This document shows, in pieces, positions 31,604 to 42,960 of a stretch of DNA of 64,000 nt. The notes under the pieces are model-generated. The model was not told the origin of the DNA, did not search any database, and was given only the letters and a program-made list of their open reading frames with translations. The translations under genes were made by a program, and so were the position numbers. Positions within the stretch are counted from its first letter, which is position 1; each line of letters starts with the position of its first letter. This DNA comes from Bicyclus anynana (lineage: Eukaryota; Arthropoda; Insecta; Lepidoptera; Nymphalidae), in NCBI RefSeq assembly GCF_947172395.1, contig NC_069087.1, positions 5,289,107 through 5,353,106 on the forward strand, written 5' to 3'.

Positions 31604-31879
31604 GTGATAAACAAAGTAACCGTTATTGTCATCCTAGACGAAACTGTAATTTTCAAACTTAGAATCCACATAATACAAGCATTTGTTACAGCGTCGGCGA
31701 GCGGAGACCCTTCAAAAAGTTTGATAATAACACCACCAGCGGCGGCCGGTAATGTGACAGCCGATACGTCGCCAGCAGCCACACTGGACAATTTAAATTT
31801 CGAACATTCATTTGTCCCACAGGCCACTGGCTACTATGCAGAATGTAATTCCTTTTTATTTATTTTTTTATTTTCCTAA
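31604..31879. other. Possible exon or decayed coding DNA
   Basis: Overlapping frames of 91 codons (plus) and 77 codons (minus) span a GC-richer block with Ala/Pro-rich coding on plus (TPPAAAGNVTADTSPAATLD). TTTGTCCCACAG near 31820 resembles an acceptor on plus. No family recognised and no donor paired. It could also be a decayed transposon. Confidence 0.25.
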
Positions 31880-31963
31880 TGTATGAGTTCTTTTTTGACT
31901 ACCAAAACTTAGTGTGACTAAAAATAATTCGAATTCAGCAACGAGGAGGTAGCTAGTTTATAA

Positions 31964-32121
31964 TCCATATTAATATTTTATATTGCGAAAGTAAGTCTGC
32001 CTAACCGATTTCGGTAAAATTTAACCTTGAATTCGAATATGGGTTACTTTTTGTCACGGAAAAATCCACGCGGGATTTATAAAAACAGAATTTTACGTGA
32101 GTCTTGAGTATCCGTTACTAG
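31964..32121 (+). mobile_element. Helitron relic
   Basis: ATTGCGAAAGTAAGTCTGCC, CGGAAAAATCCACGCGGGAT and a TATCCGTTACTAG end. It is decayed but clearly of the same type as 23430-23911. Confidence 0.6.
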
Positions 32122-32239
32122 ATAATCATCATCATTATCAGCTGATAAAATCGTCTGATTTTAAAGGCCCATTACTAAGTTAGGCCCCCTCATTATAAAA
32201 GACGGGATGTCGAAATTAGACTCACTACACTGCTCAGGG

Positions 32240-32400
32240 CGTGTTGCCTGGAAAAATCAAAATGTATGGTAATGACATTTACTATCGACAGGTCATGTGA
32301 TCAAGTTGTCGATCGGATATGTCATTCCCATACATTTTACTAGATTTCGAAACATTTGCGTTTGTAGAAAGAGAATCGACGTGCCACATGGCCGAGGGCC
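32240..32400 (-). mobile_element. MITE, copy 2 (inverted relative to copy 1)
   Basis: On the minus strand: CATGTGGCACGTCGATTCTC, TTTCTACAAACGC, AAAATGTATGGGAATGACAT and GACCTGTCGATAGTAAATGT, matching 30087-30240. Its right TIR is lost. Confidence 0.65.
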
Positions 32401-32579
32401 CTGGTTTGAATTTTTATCAATCACTGTCGTATAATTTATGATATTATGGTCAAGATCGATGGCTAACGATGCTCTCCAAGGCATGGGGTTATAATACTTG
32501 CATCTTTCCATCTCCCGGAGACTTTCTTGGAAGAGAGATAAGTTCAATATTTTCATAACCCATTTTTATTCATTTTTCA

Positions 32580-32640
32580 TAACCCTCAGGACTCGAACCC
32601 ACATGTGGAGCCACAGGCCAACTGGATCAACGAATCCAAT
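32580..32640 (-). mobile_element. tRNA-like SINE head fragment
   Basis: On the minus strand, GATCCAGTTGGCCTGTGGC and CATGTGGGTTCGAGTCCTGA give A- and B-box-like words. An (AATC)n LINE-like tail (CAATCAATCAATCAATATTT, about 32636-32660) follows. Confidence 0.4.
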
Positions 32641-32890
32641 CAATCAATCAATATTTTATTTGCAAACATGTAAACATTATACTAGTACATATAAAGAAGT
32701 TAATTGTTTTTTTAATAATTTTGCATGCCAGATTTAGGTTAAACATTGTTCAGATATAGTATTGTCGTGAGGATGAAAATGTACTAGTATTAGGTAGGTA
32801 GATATATAGAATTATAGATATATGAAAAATACATTTTTAAGCATAACACAATTATTATACAGATAAGTAAGTATTATAAATAATATTTTG

Positions 32891-33145
32891 ACGACCTCCG
32901 TGGCGCAGTGATATGCGCAGTGGACTCATTGAGGTTTTCTTAATTGGTTCTGGTCTGGCTGGTGGGTGGCTAGTTACCACCCTTGCGACAAAGACGTACC
33001 GCCAAGCGATTTAGCCTTCCGGTACGACGTCGTGTAGAAACCGAAAGGGGTGTGGATTTCATCCTCCTCCTAACAAGTTAGCTCGCTTCCATCTTAGATT
33101 GCATCAGGTGAGATTGTAGTCAAGGGCTAACTTGTTTATTAAATA
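32891..33145 (+). mobile_element. SINE family B, B box deleted
   Basis: GACGACCTCCGTGGCGCAGT, then a deletion that removes the B box, TTTTCTTAATTGGTTCTGG, GACAAAGACGTACCGCCAAG and the GGGCTAACTTGTTTATT end. Without a B box this copy should be transcriptionally dead. Confidence 0.8.
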
Positions 33146-33299
33146 AATTATAGAAATATTATATCAATGGATCTAATCAAATGTATTTTAATAAACAATT
33201 TTTTTAACTAGTGCTATTGTAGTTGTGTGTGTATTGTGCCAAGAAAATGATGAAACCTTATACGTTTTTATGTGTTTGTGTGTAAGTCTACTTTCGGTG

Positions 33300-33430
33300 T
33301 GAAAAAAAAACAATGATGTGGTCGCATGGTGATAAATGAGACATTCATGAGGCGGCGGTGACAGCCGCGCGGGATCACACGTGTCATTACCGCGGTAATG
33401 CGGCGGAGCGGGGAATCCTTCCCACAACGT
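33300..33430. promoter_or_regulatory. CpG-rich unique patch
   Basis: GAGGCGGCGGTGACAGCCGC, TCACACGTGTCATTACCGCG and GTAATGCGGCGGAGCGGGG in an AT-rich setting, with a CACGTG E-box and a TACCGCGGTA palindrome. No frame or splice pair. Possible regulatory element. Confidence 0.3.
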
Positions 33431-33508
33431 GACTGTACTGAATTATTTACCGATGCCCTAATGAGAAATACAACACCATTACGTAATGGTGATCTTATTG
33501 TTCATAGC

Positions 33509-33602
33509 TTAACTGACGGACGCCCGTAACTCTGTGCGTGTGAAATTCTGTTTACAAATCCCGCTGGAATCATGGGTTTTTCCGGGATAAAAAGGAATCT
33601 AA
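33509..33602 (-). mobile_element. Helitron 3' end relic
   Basis: Plus reads CTTAACTGACGGACGCCCGT, then ACAAATCCCGCTGGAATCAT, GGGTTTTTCCGGGATAAAAA, a decayed inverted 3' end of the 23430-type Helitron. Confidence 0.55.
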
Positions 33603-33715
33603 GATTCCTATTAGAAACTACCTTCACCCTTCACTGTTTATTGGATGTGTTTTATATCGAATTTAGTATGTTGATAAAATCTGTTCAACAAAAAATTTCC
33701 TTCTGATCACTTTGA

Positions 33716-33840
33716 AGGCGGTGCCAAGCCAGTGGCTTATTAATTAAAGCCGTCTCTGAAAGAACCACGGGAAAAAAACGTATGAAAAACTTTATGATTT
33801 AAACGGCTTGAGTTAATGCATCACTGTGTTGGCACCGCCT
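33716..33840. mobile_element. Fold-back element with 38-base arms
   Basis: AGGCGGTGCCAAGCCAGTGG at 33716 onward (to 33753) pairs with 33803-33840 in inverted orientation. About four fifths of positions match, including the outer AGGCGGTGCCAA and inner AAGCCGT. About 49 bases separate the arms. No coding sequence. Confidence 0.6.
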
Positions 33841-34770
33841 GTGAGCAGAAGGTAACACATACGATGTAATTTTTCGCTTTCTATTTTATTTTTGTGATTT
33901 TTTCGAGCAGTTTCGATATTTTCATTTTAAAACATAATTACTTTACATAAACAAACAAAGTATTTTCATGAAAATTAAATAGGACCAATCTGAAAGTATA
34001 ATCTTTAAAACTAGAAAAGTATTTCAAAATTGGTTAAAAAATGACGATGTTATGAAATTACACATTAAAAAAATTAAAACATTAAAAAAAAACTTTTTTT
34101 GAAGTCGGTTAAAAAATATATTGCGAGTTGGTTGCCTTAAAAACTGACAAACTATCATTATTGATAGTTAGTAATGGTTAATAATAATTATAAGAACTAA
34201 AAAAAATCTACTATTCTTTAGTAGTCTGGTGTTGAGGAGTCTAGTATTGAAATACTTGGGTTAGATAGAAGATCACTGACCTATTTTAATAACATACATA
34301 CTCCTTCTACATAACTATCTAAATTAAGTATTTACGAAATCCCCTAGTTAGGAACTCAAATTCGGATACTCAGTACCTTACTCTCCGCATAATCTATTAT
34401 CATCTAAATAAGCCACAAAATACCGAATCCCAATCATCAATCGCCCGAGTTGGGCATATTTCGACGTCATAATCAAATAGACGTCATTACGTCAACAACA
34501 AAGGTGATTCAATGCGTTCTGACAAGTCAGATGCTAATCAGCCAACCCTTTAGGTCGACAAATCGGAAATTAGGGAGGCATGAGCGCTCGCGGGTTAACT
34601 CAGGGATCTTTAAGGCTGGAGCACACTGAGACTGTCACGGTCATACATTTTAGTGCACATGTGCGAGCGCAAACACAGGTGCACTCTCCATTCATTCACT
34701 CATTATTCGATGCTAGCACAATGGATATTATTTGGTGCAGAATTGAAATCCTTGCATTGTTTCTAAAGCT
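33841..34770. other. No recognised feature
   Basis: AT-rich to about 34400. TTTTTTTGAAGTCGGTTAAA at 34093-34112 is a word I associate with lepidopteran repeats. A mildly GC-richer patch lies at 34540-34700. Confidence 0.4.
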
Positions 34771-35250
34771 ACGGGGTTCTCTGGCACAATTTCCTTAAAG
34801 TCAATAAAATCAGTGCTAAATTTGTTGCCTGATTAGGCACTAAAATCTTGGACGTCGGATCCCTAGCCAGACTAGCCTCCGTGGCGCAGTGGTATGCGCG
34901 GGGGATTTACAAGACGGAGGTCCTGGGTTCGATCCCCGGCTGGGCAGATTGAGATTTTCTTAATTTGTCCAGGTCTGGCTGGTGGGAGCAAACCGGCAAA
35001 GACGTACCGCCAAGCCATTTAGCGTTCCGGTACGATGCCGTGTAGAAGCCGAAAGGAGTGTGGATTTTCATCCTCCTCCTAACAAGTTAGCCCGCTTCCA
35101 TCTTAGACTGCATCATCACTTACCATCAGGTGAGATTGTAGTCAAGGGCTAACTAAAGAATAAAAAAAAAACTAATATGATATGATAACTCTTAAGAGTG
35201 TCCTGCGATTTCCCTATAAGAAGACCAATAGGATAGTATAAAGAAAACCA
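34771..35250 (+). repeat. Element J copy 1, interrupted by SINE B
   Basis: 34771-34873 and 35172-35250 match 37318-37545 (TCAATAAAATCAGTGCTAAA, TTGCCTGATTAGGCAC, CTTGGACGTCGGATCC, then AATATGATATGATAACTC). The SINE at 34874-35171 splits it and about 30 bases of J are missing at the junction. The family is not recognised. Confidence 0.75.
34874..35171 (+). mobile_element. SINE family B
   Basis: GCCTCCGTGGCGCAGTGGTA (A box), GGGTTCGATCCCCGGCTGGG (B box), GGTCTGGCTGGTGGGAGCAA (a short deletion follows), AAGACGTACCGCCAAGCC and an A-rich tail. Inserted in element J. Confidence 0.85.
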
Positions 35251-35260
35251 TCGCTTTTCA

Positions 35261-36078
35261 CAAAACATCTTAAAGGACACACATTCTAAGAATACAACAA
35301 CAACAAGATGTTATCTAACGAAAGGCTATTTGTTGTTTTTCAACCAACGAGAAAACGGAGGAAGGTTTTTAATTCGACGCGTATTTTTTTATGTATGAAT
35401 TGAATACGCATAACTTTTAACTGAGTGGTCCGATTATGACTTTGATTTTTTTTTATTGAAACGGGTTTACTTCGGCTTTCCCATATAAAATAGAAAAGGA
35501 AGAGTAGGGAAATAGGGAATGATTGATTGTTTACTTAAACTATTACATGTTACTGTAAGTAGACACAATATAACCATGATCTTCAGACAAACACAGGAAA
35601 TCTATTTGGTGATAGAAATAGCGGAAATACATTAAGTCAAGTTTTATTAAAAAAAAAATACTATTAGTTTAAATATTACCATGAACGCATGATGTGGCCG
35701 AGGCTTAAGGGTTCCGGAGACCCCGGGAGACTCGAGCCAACCTTGTCCTGTTTCTTTGAATATTTAACACTGTGCCAGTGGCGTTTCGCATGGACGAAAT
35801 GTAAAATACTGATAACTGAATTTTAATGCTTTTATACCTTGATATAGCTCGACAGCATAAAAGTTCACGGTAACTTGTGAACTTCCAAGTAAAGGTTGGA
35901 TTAATAACATCTTCAATATACGACTGAAGAAAAAAATTATAAGTCATTGAGTCAATGCGAAATTTCAAGGTGTTCTTTATGGCCTATAAAGTTTTAAAAT
36001 TTGATTAGATTAACCAGATAATAGTTGCTTTAATTCATAATAATCTGATGGGTAACATTTACCCGACATTCATATAAT
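35261..36078. other. Mostly unrecognised; tRNA-Ser/Leu-like word at 35692
   Basis: GATGTGGCCGAGGCTTAAGG with GGAGACTCGAGCC looks like a class II tRNA head, but the rest does not fold. AT-rich otherwise. The 87-codon minus frame (35705-35968) has no recognised domain. Confidence 0.3.
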
Positions 36079-36480
36079 CATCATTCTCATAATGATCAGC
36101 CAATGGACGTCCGATATTGGATATAAAACTCTTGTATCGACTCCAAACACCATGGTTTCAAGCTGCTATCGCATCTAGCGGCTTCTTGTAAGAGTTCATT
36201 TACACGAGTAGCAACTGCTACCGACGACTGCAGTCAACGGCAGTCGACTGCCGTTGACTGCCGCCGAAACGTTGCCGACAGCAACAGTTAGCAGTGGCTA
36301 AAATGTAAATGAACACTTACCCGGTTGATATCGTACACCTAGAGCTAGAGAGTCGTCCAACTCTGCGTTTGAGACCCCAAGGACCATCGGCTCTTCGAAT
36401 TATATGACTGCCTATTGCCACTTCAGCTTAGCCAATTGCTGGGCTAAGTTGGTGACTAGTTTTCTGCGTATATCCACGTT
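36079..36480 (-). mobile_element. RTE-like LINE tail relic interrupted by a MITE
   Basis: Plus reads GATCAGCCAATGGACGTCCG at the start and GGTTGATATCGT..., GACCCCAAGGACCATCGGCTC further on, matching the inverted F tail. A GCTGGGCTAAG word at the far end resembles family K. The 133-bp MITE at 36188 sits inside. Confidence 0.55.
36188..36320. mobile_element. MITE, 133 bp, with 17-bp TIRs and a central 32-bp palindrome
   Basis: GTAAGAGTTCATTTACA at 36188-36204 and TGTAAATGAACACTTAC at 36304-36320 are inverted repeats with one mismatch. Inside, 36230-36261 is a perfect 32-base palindrome centred on GTCGAC (left half GCAGTCAACGGCAGTC). No clear target duplication. Confidence 0.75.
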
Positions 36481-36667
36481 TCTGATTCGATCAAACAGCG
36501 AAAGTTCAAACATAGCTTACTCCGTCGCCCAAACAGATACAATCAGTTCTTATCTGTGTTTTGGGTAGAGGGTTGAAATACTATTTTAAAACGTAACACT
36601 GGTATTTTTCCTGAATGCTCTCTGCAGTCGTAATACAGCATTTAAAGTATGTCACGTTTAATATAAA

Positions 36668-36840
36668 AATGTATTTATTTCAATTATGCTTAGTTTACAA
36701 GCACCTTTGAAATGTCAAGTTACCTATGTCATGATTTAATGGTGGTAAATAAAGTCGAAAACTTAAAATTAAAGTTACGAGGGTTCCAAAAACGCCTTGG
36801 TTCGAGAACAGCCCACAACAAACTCAACCAAGGTGAATTT
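36668..36840 (-). mobile_element. Family 2 LINE 3' end
   Basis: Plus reads TTATTTCAATTATGCTTAGT, TTTACAAGCACCTTTGAAAT, CGAGGGTTCC and GCCCACAACAAACTCAACC, the inverted family 2 tail. Confidence 0.7.
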
Positions 36841-37317
36841 TTTTATCATTATTATAAGCACGATTAAACGGAACCGTATTCGTGTGTGTGTAATTGTTTT
36901 ACAATTAATTTTAAAAGCTTCCAATTTAGAGGAGCGAAATGAATAGAAAGCTCTAGTAATCCAAGGTACAATCATAATGTCAACAAGCGAAGCCGAGTGT
37001 AACGCCAGTAATAAATAATTAAGAGCGAACCCAAACCACGCATTCCTGCCCAGATGACGGCGACATCTTAAAATATGGCCGCCCTTTCTTCAGCTGTTGA
37101 CTTCGACCCCTTCGCCACACACTGCTCGGCATAATTAATAAATGACCTCCTTGGTCCCTTAAGCTCCGACGAACGTACAAGAGCCCTTGACTTACAGAAA
37201 TAATACATAAACACAACAATAACACACTTATTATTTAATAAGAGACGCTTGCCTCTGCAAATTGTTTTTTTAATAAACATTCCTCTGTCCGATCTACAAA
37301 TAATAAAAGCTATTGGT
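36841..37317. other. Unique; GC-richer frame on minus at 37068-37200
   Basis: On the minus strand an acceptor-like TTATTTCTGTAAG is followed by a phase-0 frame of about 40 codons ending in a stop at about 37078-37080. It could be a small last exon, but no family is recognised and chance is a fair alternative. Confidence 0.25.
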
Positions 37318-37545
37318 ACGGGGTTCCCTGGCACTAACTGAGAATTTCCTTGAAGTCAATAAAATCAGTGCTAAATTTGTTGCCTGATTAGGCACTAAAA
37401 TCTTGGACGTCGGATCCAAGCCAGACTAGCTAACCCCAGGACAATGTCTCCATAGATCTAATATGATATGATAACTCAGAGCGTCCTCCAATTTTGCTGT
37501 AGTAAGACCGATCTGATAGTATGAAGAATACCATTGGGAAAAACT
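37318..37545 (+). repeat. Element J copy 2, uninterrupted
   Basis: An uninterrupted counterpart of copy 1 (34771-35250). It contains the CTAACCCCAGGACAATGTCT segment that copy 1 lacks at its SINE junction. Confidence 0.75.
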
Positions 37546-39423
37546 ATTGGTAATGAAAGCTATTGGTGCTTTATCTTAATGAGTGTGTGCAGTCACACTG
37601 AAAAGCAAAATGTAGATACAGACCTATGAATTATTTTAATTTAAGGTGCCAAGTTTCATCCAAATTTTTTCACTGAGATCTCTTAAATTGGTGGTATGGA
37701 TTAAGAATTCATCCACGTCCTTATCTGAAAGACCTTAAATTGAAAATCCAAAAAGAATTTAAACATTAATCACATATATGTTATTTAATTAACCGAATCC
37801 AGTGATCTTAGATAAACCTTCTAATACTAAACGAGTCAGCTTCTGATTACACAGCAAAAGGTACTCCGTAATTACAGCTAATCTCATTGCAGCAATTAAA
37901 ACAAATAGGCGATAGCATCTAAATAGCACGGCCGGCTCGCACCGCGGCTCTCCCATTAATTACTTAAATTTAATTCATATGAGACCCACGCACCACTATT
38001 TACATTCAAAACCCCACCGCCCGCATCTCGTAACCCTTGCTAAACTTGTCAACCCTAAGACGCTAACTCCTAAGAAGAGTTTCTTTGATAGTTCGCTCCG
38101 GTGGCTTTGAATAAAGGCCAGGGTCGATAGAGTTTTGATCTGTAATTTTATAGCTTTGAGACGGCCCCCAGATACGCGGCATAAGGATTGTGGCGTATCG
38201 AATCGGCTTACTTTGTTTTTGTTAAAGATAACCGCTAAGTTCTCCACCCGTACAATCATTCTTTGAACTTTAAACAATGAGGTGGTAATTTTGGGGACCT
38301 TTGTTTCAACAAAGTTTAAATGACATAAAGCTTACCGCTAAGGTACAAACACTTCTTATAGCTTTCCAATTTCAAACATTATAATTATGTCAGCAAAATT
38401 TATACCAATTTTACAAAACGATTGTAATAAGTGACTAGGTTTCCTAACGATTGTAATAAGTAATCTATCAATAACATTTAGTTATTGATCGATTACTCCT
38501 TCACATTTGTTTTTTTCTTCATCTTCTATGTTTGTTTGTCTTTTTTCCTGCATGTTGTGTTTGCTTCAAGTAGGCACAATTACATGAGGATGAGTAAAAG
38601 CTATTTTTAATATGTTAGGTTAAGTCATTGTGCCAGTTTAGCAAACCAATAAAAAAAAAGTGAAAAACGGATAAAATGGATAAATAAACCAATAAATTTT
38701 CGAGGGTATTTAAAAAAGGATTTATATTCATAGTTACAATTTAAAGTGATAAATAGTATTGTTTACATGGTTGCCAATATAAAGGGTGAAAAAAAAGGTA
38801 AAAGGAAAGGTTAGTAACACGACAAAAAGTACAAATCGTTTCGTTCGCAAAGAGCAAAGGATTAGCCCTTATCGGAGTACGCGTAAAGCGGTGATACTTA
38901 TATGAGTGCCCCTTTTATTGCATTACACAGGGAAGGGTTGCCTCGGCCCTCCGTCTTACGTCTCCCGAGCACAGGAAGAATTTATAAATAAGTTAAGAGG
39001 AGCCCGCCTTATTCTTCGCCTCGGCGTCTCACTTTGTTTTATCATATTTAAATTATTGTAGTCAGATGTGGAACGTGTACCTAATTGCTGTACTTTGTTA
39101 AGATAATGTACCTTTGGCGCGGCTCCACTTTTGTTTTCTTGTTCTCAAGCGGTATAAATTCACGGGAGGACGCCGCTGGAACGCCCAACTTTCGTGTACT
39201 GTTTTTGTGGGAGCATTCGTTCTGGGCGGAACGGAGTTTGTTATGCAATCGCTTGAAGGTCGAAGGTTCCCGAAATAAAGTATAAGGATTTCAGACCAAA
39301 AAAAAAACAACTTTACTGAATGAGGTGGTGATGAATGAACTGTTATCGTTTTCTAGAGTAGGTACAGTTTATTTCCTCACAATCAGATAAGATTATTTTA
39401 AAAATGTTTAGTTACAAAGTACT
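37546..39423. other. Repeat-poor stretch, no recognised gene
   Basis: One of the longest stretches without any repeat match. Minor CpG patches lie at 37925-37960, 37990-38250 and 38865-39280, with 66-93 codon frames on both strands but no domain or splice pair I can defend. Low repeat content may reflect constraint, for example regulatory DNA. Confidence 0.35.
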
Positions 39424-39447
39424 ATTTATCCATGTGGTACTATTTAT

Positions 39448-39755
39448 GCCGTGATAGCCCCGTGGATATGACCTCTGCCTCCGATTCCGGAGGGTGTGGG
39501 TTCGAATCCGGTCCGGGGCATGCACCTCCAACTTTTCAGTTGTGTGCATTTTAAGAAATTAAATATCACGTGTCTCATCGGTGAAGGAAAACATCGTGAG
39601 GAAACCTGCATACCAGAGAATTTCTTAATTCTCTGCGCGAAGTCTACCAATCCGCATTGGGCCAGCGTGGTGGACTATTGGCCTAACCCCTCTCATTCTG
39701 AGAGGAGACTCGAGCTCAGCAGTGAGCCGTATATGGGTTGATAACGACGACGACG
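39448..39755 (+). mobile_element. SINE family A with 12-bp duplication
   Basis: Full SINE A. ATTTATCCATGT occurs at 39424-39435 and again at 39756-39767. The left copy is 12 bases away from the SINE head, so a short extra 5' segment (GGTACTATTTAT) lies between the duplication and the head. Confidence 0.85.
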
Positions 39756-39767
39756 ATTTATCCATGT

Positions 39768-42299
39768 ATACCTATAAAGATATAGATGGATAAATCGAAA
39801 TTGGTCTAAGATCAGATTTAAAATCCAATAACCCTCTCTTCCAAAACCAACAGCACTTACACTGCCATAAAGGTCAACCTCTCAATTGAAAGAAAGAAAG
39901 GAAATACACTTCATTGTACACCACAAAGAAACATACTAATATAGAAGACGAAGTCATCTTAATCTGTTGATGTTACTGGCTGTTTGGATAAATACAACTG
40001 TGAAAATTTAGATTCAGATAGTTTGTACCGAATTCTTATCATTTAAAGATCCCACATTTGTTCAAGATCAAAATAAGAATCTACGACCCTTCACTTCTAT
40101 CGTAAAACTACATAGGTGTACCACCACTGCACCTACGAGGTCAACCTCTCAATACAAAAAGCACCACATAAATCAACTCAACACCTGGTACACAATTCAA
40201 TTTGCGTGTGAAGCAAACACGAAACGCCCATTCATCAAGCATTTTAATTTAAACACACATTTGCTTACAAAACGCCGCGATCTAGTTAAGAAAACAATGA
40301 CTTATTCATAATAACACAATATTTTGTGTTATAAATCAAATTTAAGTGTTATTTCATTTCCTACGTACCCTCCCATGCAGCACACGCATCGAACGAATAA
40401 GTAATTGAAATTCGAAAGCAACTTTTGATTTTGGGAAAATGTTTTCACCCCACTCCTTGTGAAATTATTATGAATATCCGCCCCGGATAGGCTGTCTTAA
40501 TAAATGACTTACCTTTCATGCTCCGGAAAACATAAGTATACAAGTTGAACTTTTACTTTAAAATGTATTCAAGAAACATCCTGAGCTACAAGAAAAGGAA
40601 AAGTACGAACTGCGTATACAAACAGTTCATCTTTATGTTTTTAAAGCAACTTTGAAATTATTTTATATTTTGAAGGTATATTCGTGTACAATTTCGACTA
40701 TTCAGAACCCGTTACTCTATTTTATCTGAAAGGATGTAACATCTTGGTCGACACATTTTATTCAAAGTTTAAAATTTGATGAAAATAATTACTGAAAACG
40801 GCAAATCACTTTCTGTATTATATTTTAGTGCACAGTGTTTTAATTGCGTAATTTTGTATAAGCTTAAAAATACAGAACTTCATTGAATTTTTATAAAATC
40901 ATAGTATCAAAAATGTCAGACCATCACTGCCATTATAAATACCTACGGTAAACATACCGATTTTACACTGTTAAAAATATTATGTTACGTGCTTACAAAA
41001 TTACCACAAAAAGTGATCCGAATTTGGCTACTTCACAATTTTGTGTTTAATTACATTTTATATATATGTACTCGTATATATAGTTTTTACATTTCCTGAA
41101 CACACAATTCGACATTATAGATATATAGGTATTATTTGTTTAAATAACTTTCGTGAACTTTCGTTTAAATAAATTGAAAAAATAGCGAAAAAAACAAAAG
41201 TGATAATTTTTTTTTAATAAATTTTGTATTATGCAATTGTCGTAAAAGTGAAAAGTTTAAAAAATTAGTGATACAAGTGAAAATTTAACTCCGATTGAAT
41301 TAAACCAAGTAATTGACAGCGAATTTAACTTATTACCGGCAACTCTAGATTTTTACACTCACGTTTTGTATGTTTTCGCTATTGAGGTGAAAAGTTGCAT
41401 GTATCACACGAGAGCAAAGTATTTGTCTCTTGTGCCTTTGAATGTCTCACTACGGTCAGGGTTCTAACCTAGAATTAGATTCAACTATAGAATCCTTCGC
41501 ATGTTCGGGATTCAAACTCGGCACTTGACAAACAAATACAAACTTTGCTCACTTGTTGAACAAATAACTATTTTCAAACATATTTCTTATTTTCAGTCAA
41601 CATCATAATTACCGTAACCATTACCGTACCAAACTGTTAGTGTGGTATTTTTTAGACTGTACTAGATTTAGATTTAGATTGTAGTACGGAGTTTTCGAAA
41701 CTACGAATGAAAGAAACAGGTTCCAGGTTTTCTTTTCTTTATTTATTTAAATGTCCTTTTTTTAATTTTTAACAATGTTAATACAAAACACTATTAAAAT
41801 TTTTTTAAATTTATTAATTTTGTGTGTAAAACCATGTATTGTGTACCGTACCTACTATCAAGATACAAAGTACAAAGACACAAAATGTCAACTTGTACCA
41901 GTAGAGTACTGAGATTGGATGTTCCCAATACCTCGATACACCCGAGGCATACAAGATTGCCAACGAACCCTTTGACAACGGGTTGATACTTGTTAACAAT
42001 GTTGTTAGACCTTTATTTGAATATGCCAAGTAGAGATTATATAGAGAGAGATAGAGTCCAATGTTTTTTTTTTTATATTTAAAAAAATAATGCTTCTCTT
42101 TTCATTTTTAAAAGGATTACATGTTTTTAGATTAAGTTCGTTTGGCTAAGACTCACAAATTTCTCGATTCAAGTTCTTGATCGGGTAATGAAAAATCGGG
42201 TTTTTCCTCCATAGTTGAGAAGTTGCATACCCATGCCACTTAGAGCACTTTCAGTGTCAGTGACGGTCTTCATTATTGATAATTGATAGTGATAGTTAC
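39768..42299. other. Repeat-poor AT-rich stretch
   Basis: About 2.5 kb with almost no repeat match. The exception is 40985-41045, which is shared (inverted) with 58435-58516. No convincing exon. Confidence 0.4.
40985..41045 (-). repeat. Dispersed repeat shared with 58435-58516
   Basis: Plus reads CTTACAAAATTACCACAAAA, AGTGATCCGAATTTGGCTAC and CACAATTTTGTG. The second copy is inverted and has a 20-base insertion after the CACAAAATTGTG word. Family unknown. Confidence 0.65.
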
Positions 42300-42960
42300 G
42301 ATACGATACTTGCACCTGAAAAGTGAAAGGTGCGCAACCGAGGAGCAGCGGCGGCGGCCGCGGTGCCCACCAACAGTGTGCACTGCTGTTGGCAGCAGCG
42401 TACGGTGAAAGGTGCGTAGAATAGGTTGCGCAGAAAAAACGTAACGCTGAATTCGTTCATCGAATTTTACTGCCCATATTTTTCATACCGGGGGCTATAT
42501 TTGACAAATCTTAAGGAGTAAACTCCATAAACTCCATAAAGATTTTTATAAATAGAAATATAAGTATTTATGTAATGTTGTAACAACTGCTTTCTCAAAT
42601 CAAAGACAGTAAGAACGTCCCTAATTCGGCCATTAAAACGCGCAAGATGCTGGCATCGGCAACACCAATAAACAAGACTTGAACGCGGGCGCGAACGCCG
42701 AAACTTTGGGAGCGCGCGGTGAGTGCTGAGGACCAGTAATGAGGGTTGGAAATTTCAGCACATTGCGGCCCAAACCGCAGCCGGCTTCTTGGCTTATTAT
42801 TAATTCCGAAAGACGTGTCCCCGATGTCCAAGACGTGAGCCGAGATTCGAGACAAAAGTCACAAGGGCGGAAGGGACCGACCCCCCGTACGTGTGGTGGG
42901 TCGACAACTCGCTATGTACAGGAGTGTGGGATTTACAGGTGGTTTTAATAACGCTGCCTC
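42300..42960. promoter_or_regulatory. CpG-rich unique block, possible second promoter or exon
   Basis: Two GC peaks. 42330-42420 has GCAGCGGCGGCGGCCGCGG and a CCAACAGTG...TGCTGTTGG inverted repeat. 42595-42950 has GAACGCGGGCGCGAACGCCG and GGGAGCGCGCG followed by a GTGAGT donor-like site at 42719. No TATA box or long coding frame is clear. It may be an unmethylated promoter of a non-coding first exon. Confidence 0.3.

Noticed and set aside
35692..35745. tRNA-Ser/Leu-like segment
   Set aside because: Only the D-arm-like start matches; no anticodon or acceptor pairing could be built.
36775..37334. Minus-strand ORFs of 66-88 codons as genes
   Set aside because: Overlapping frames in different phases, partly in LINE tail DNA; only a weak acceptor-like site supports one of them.
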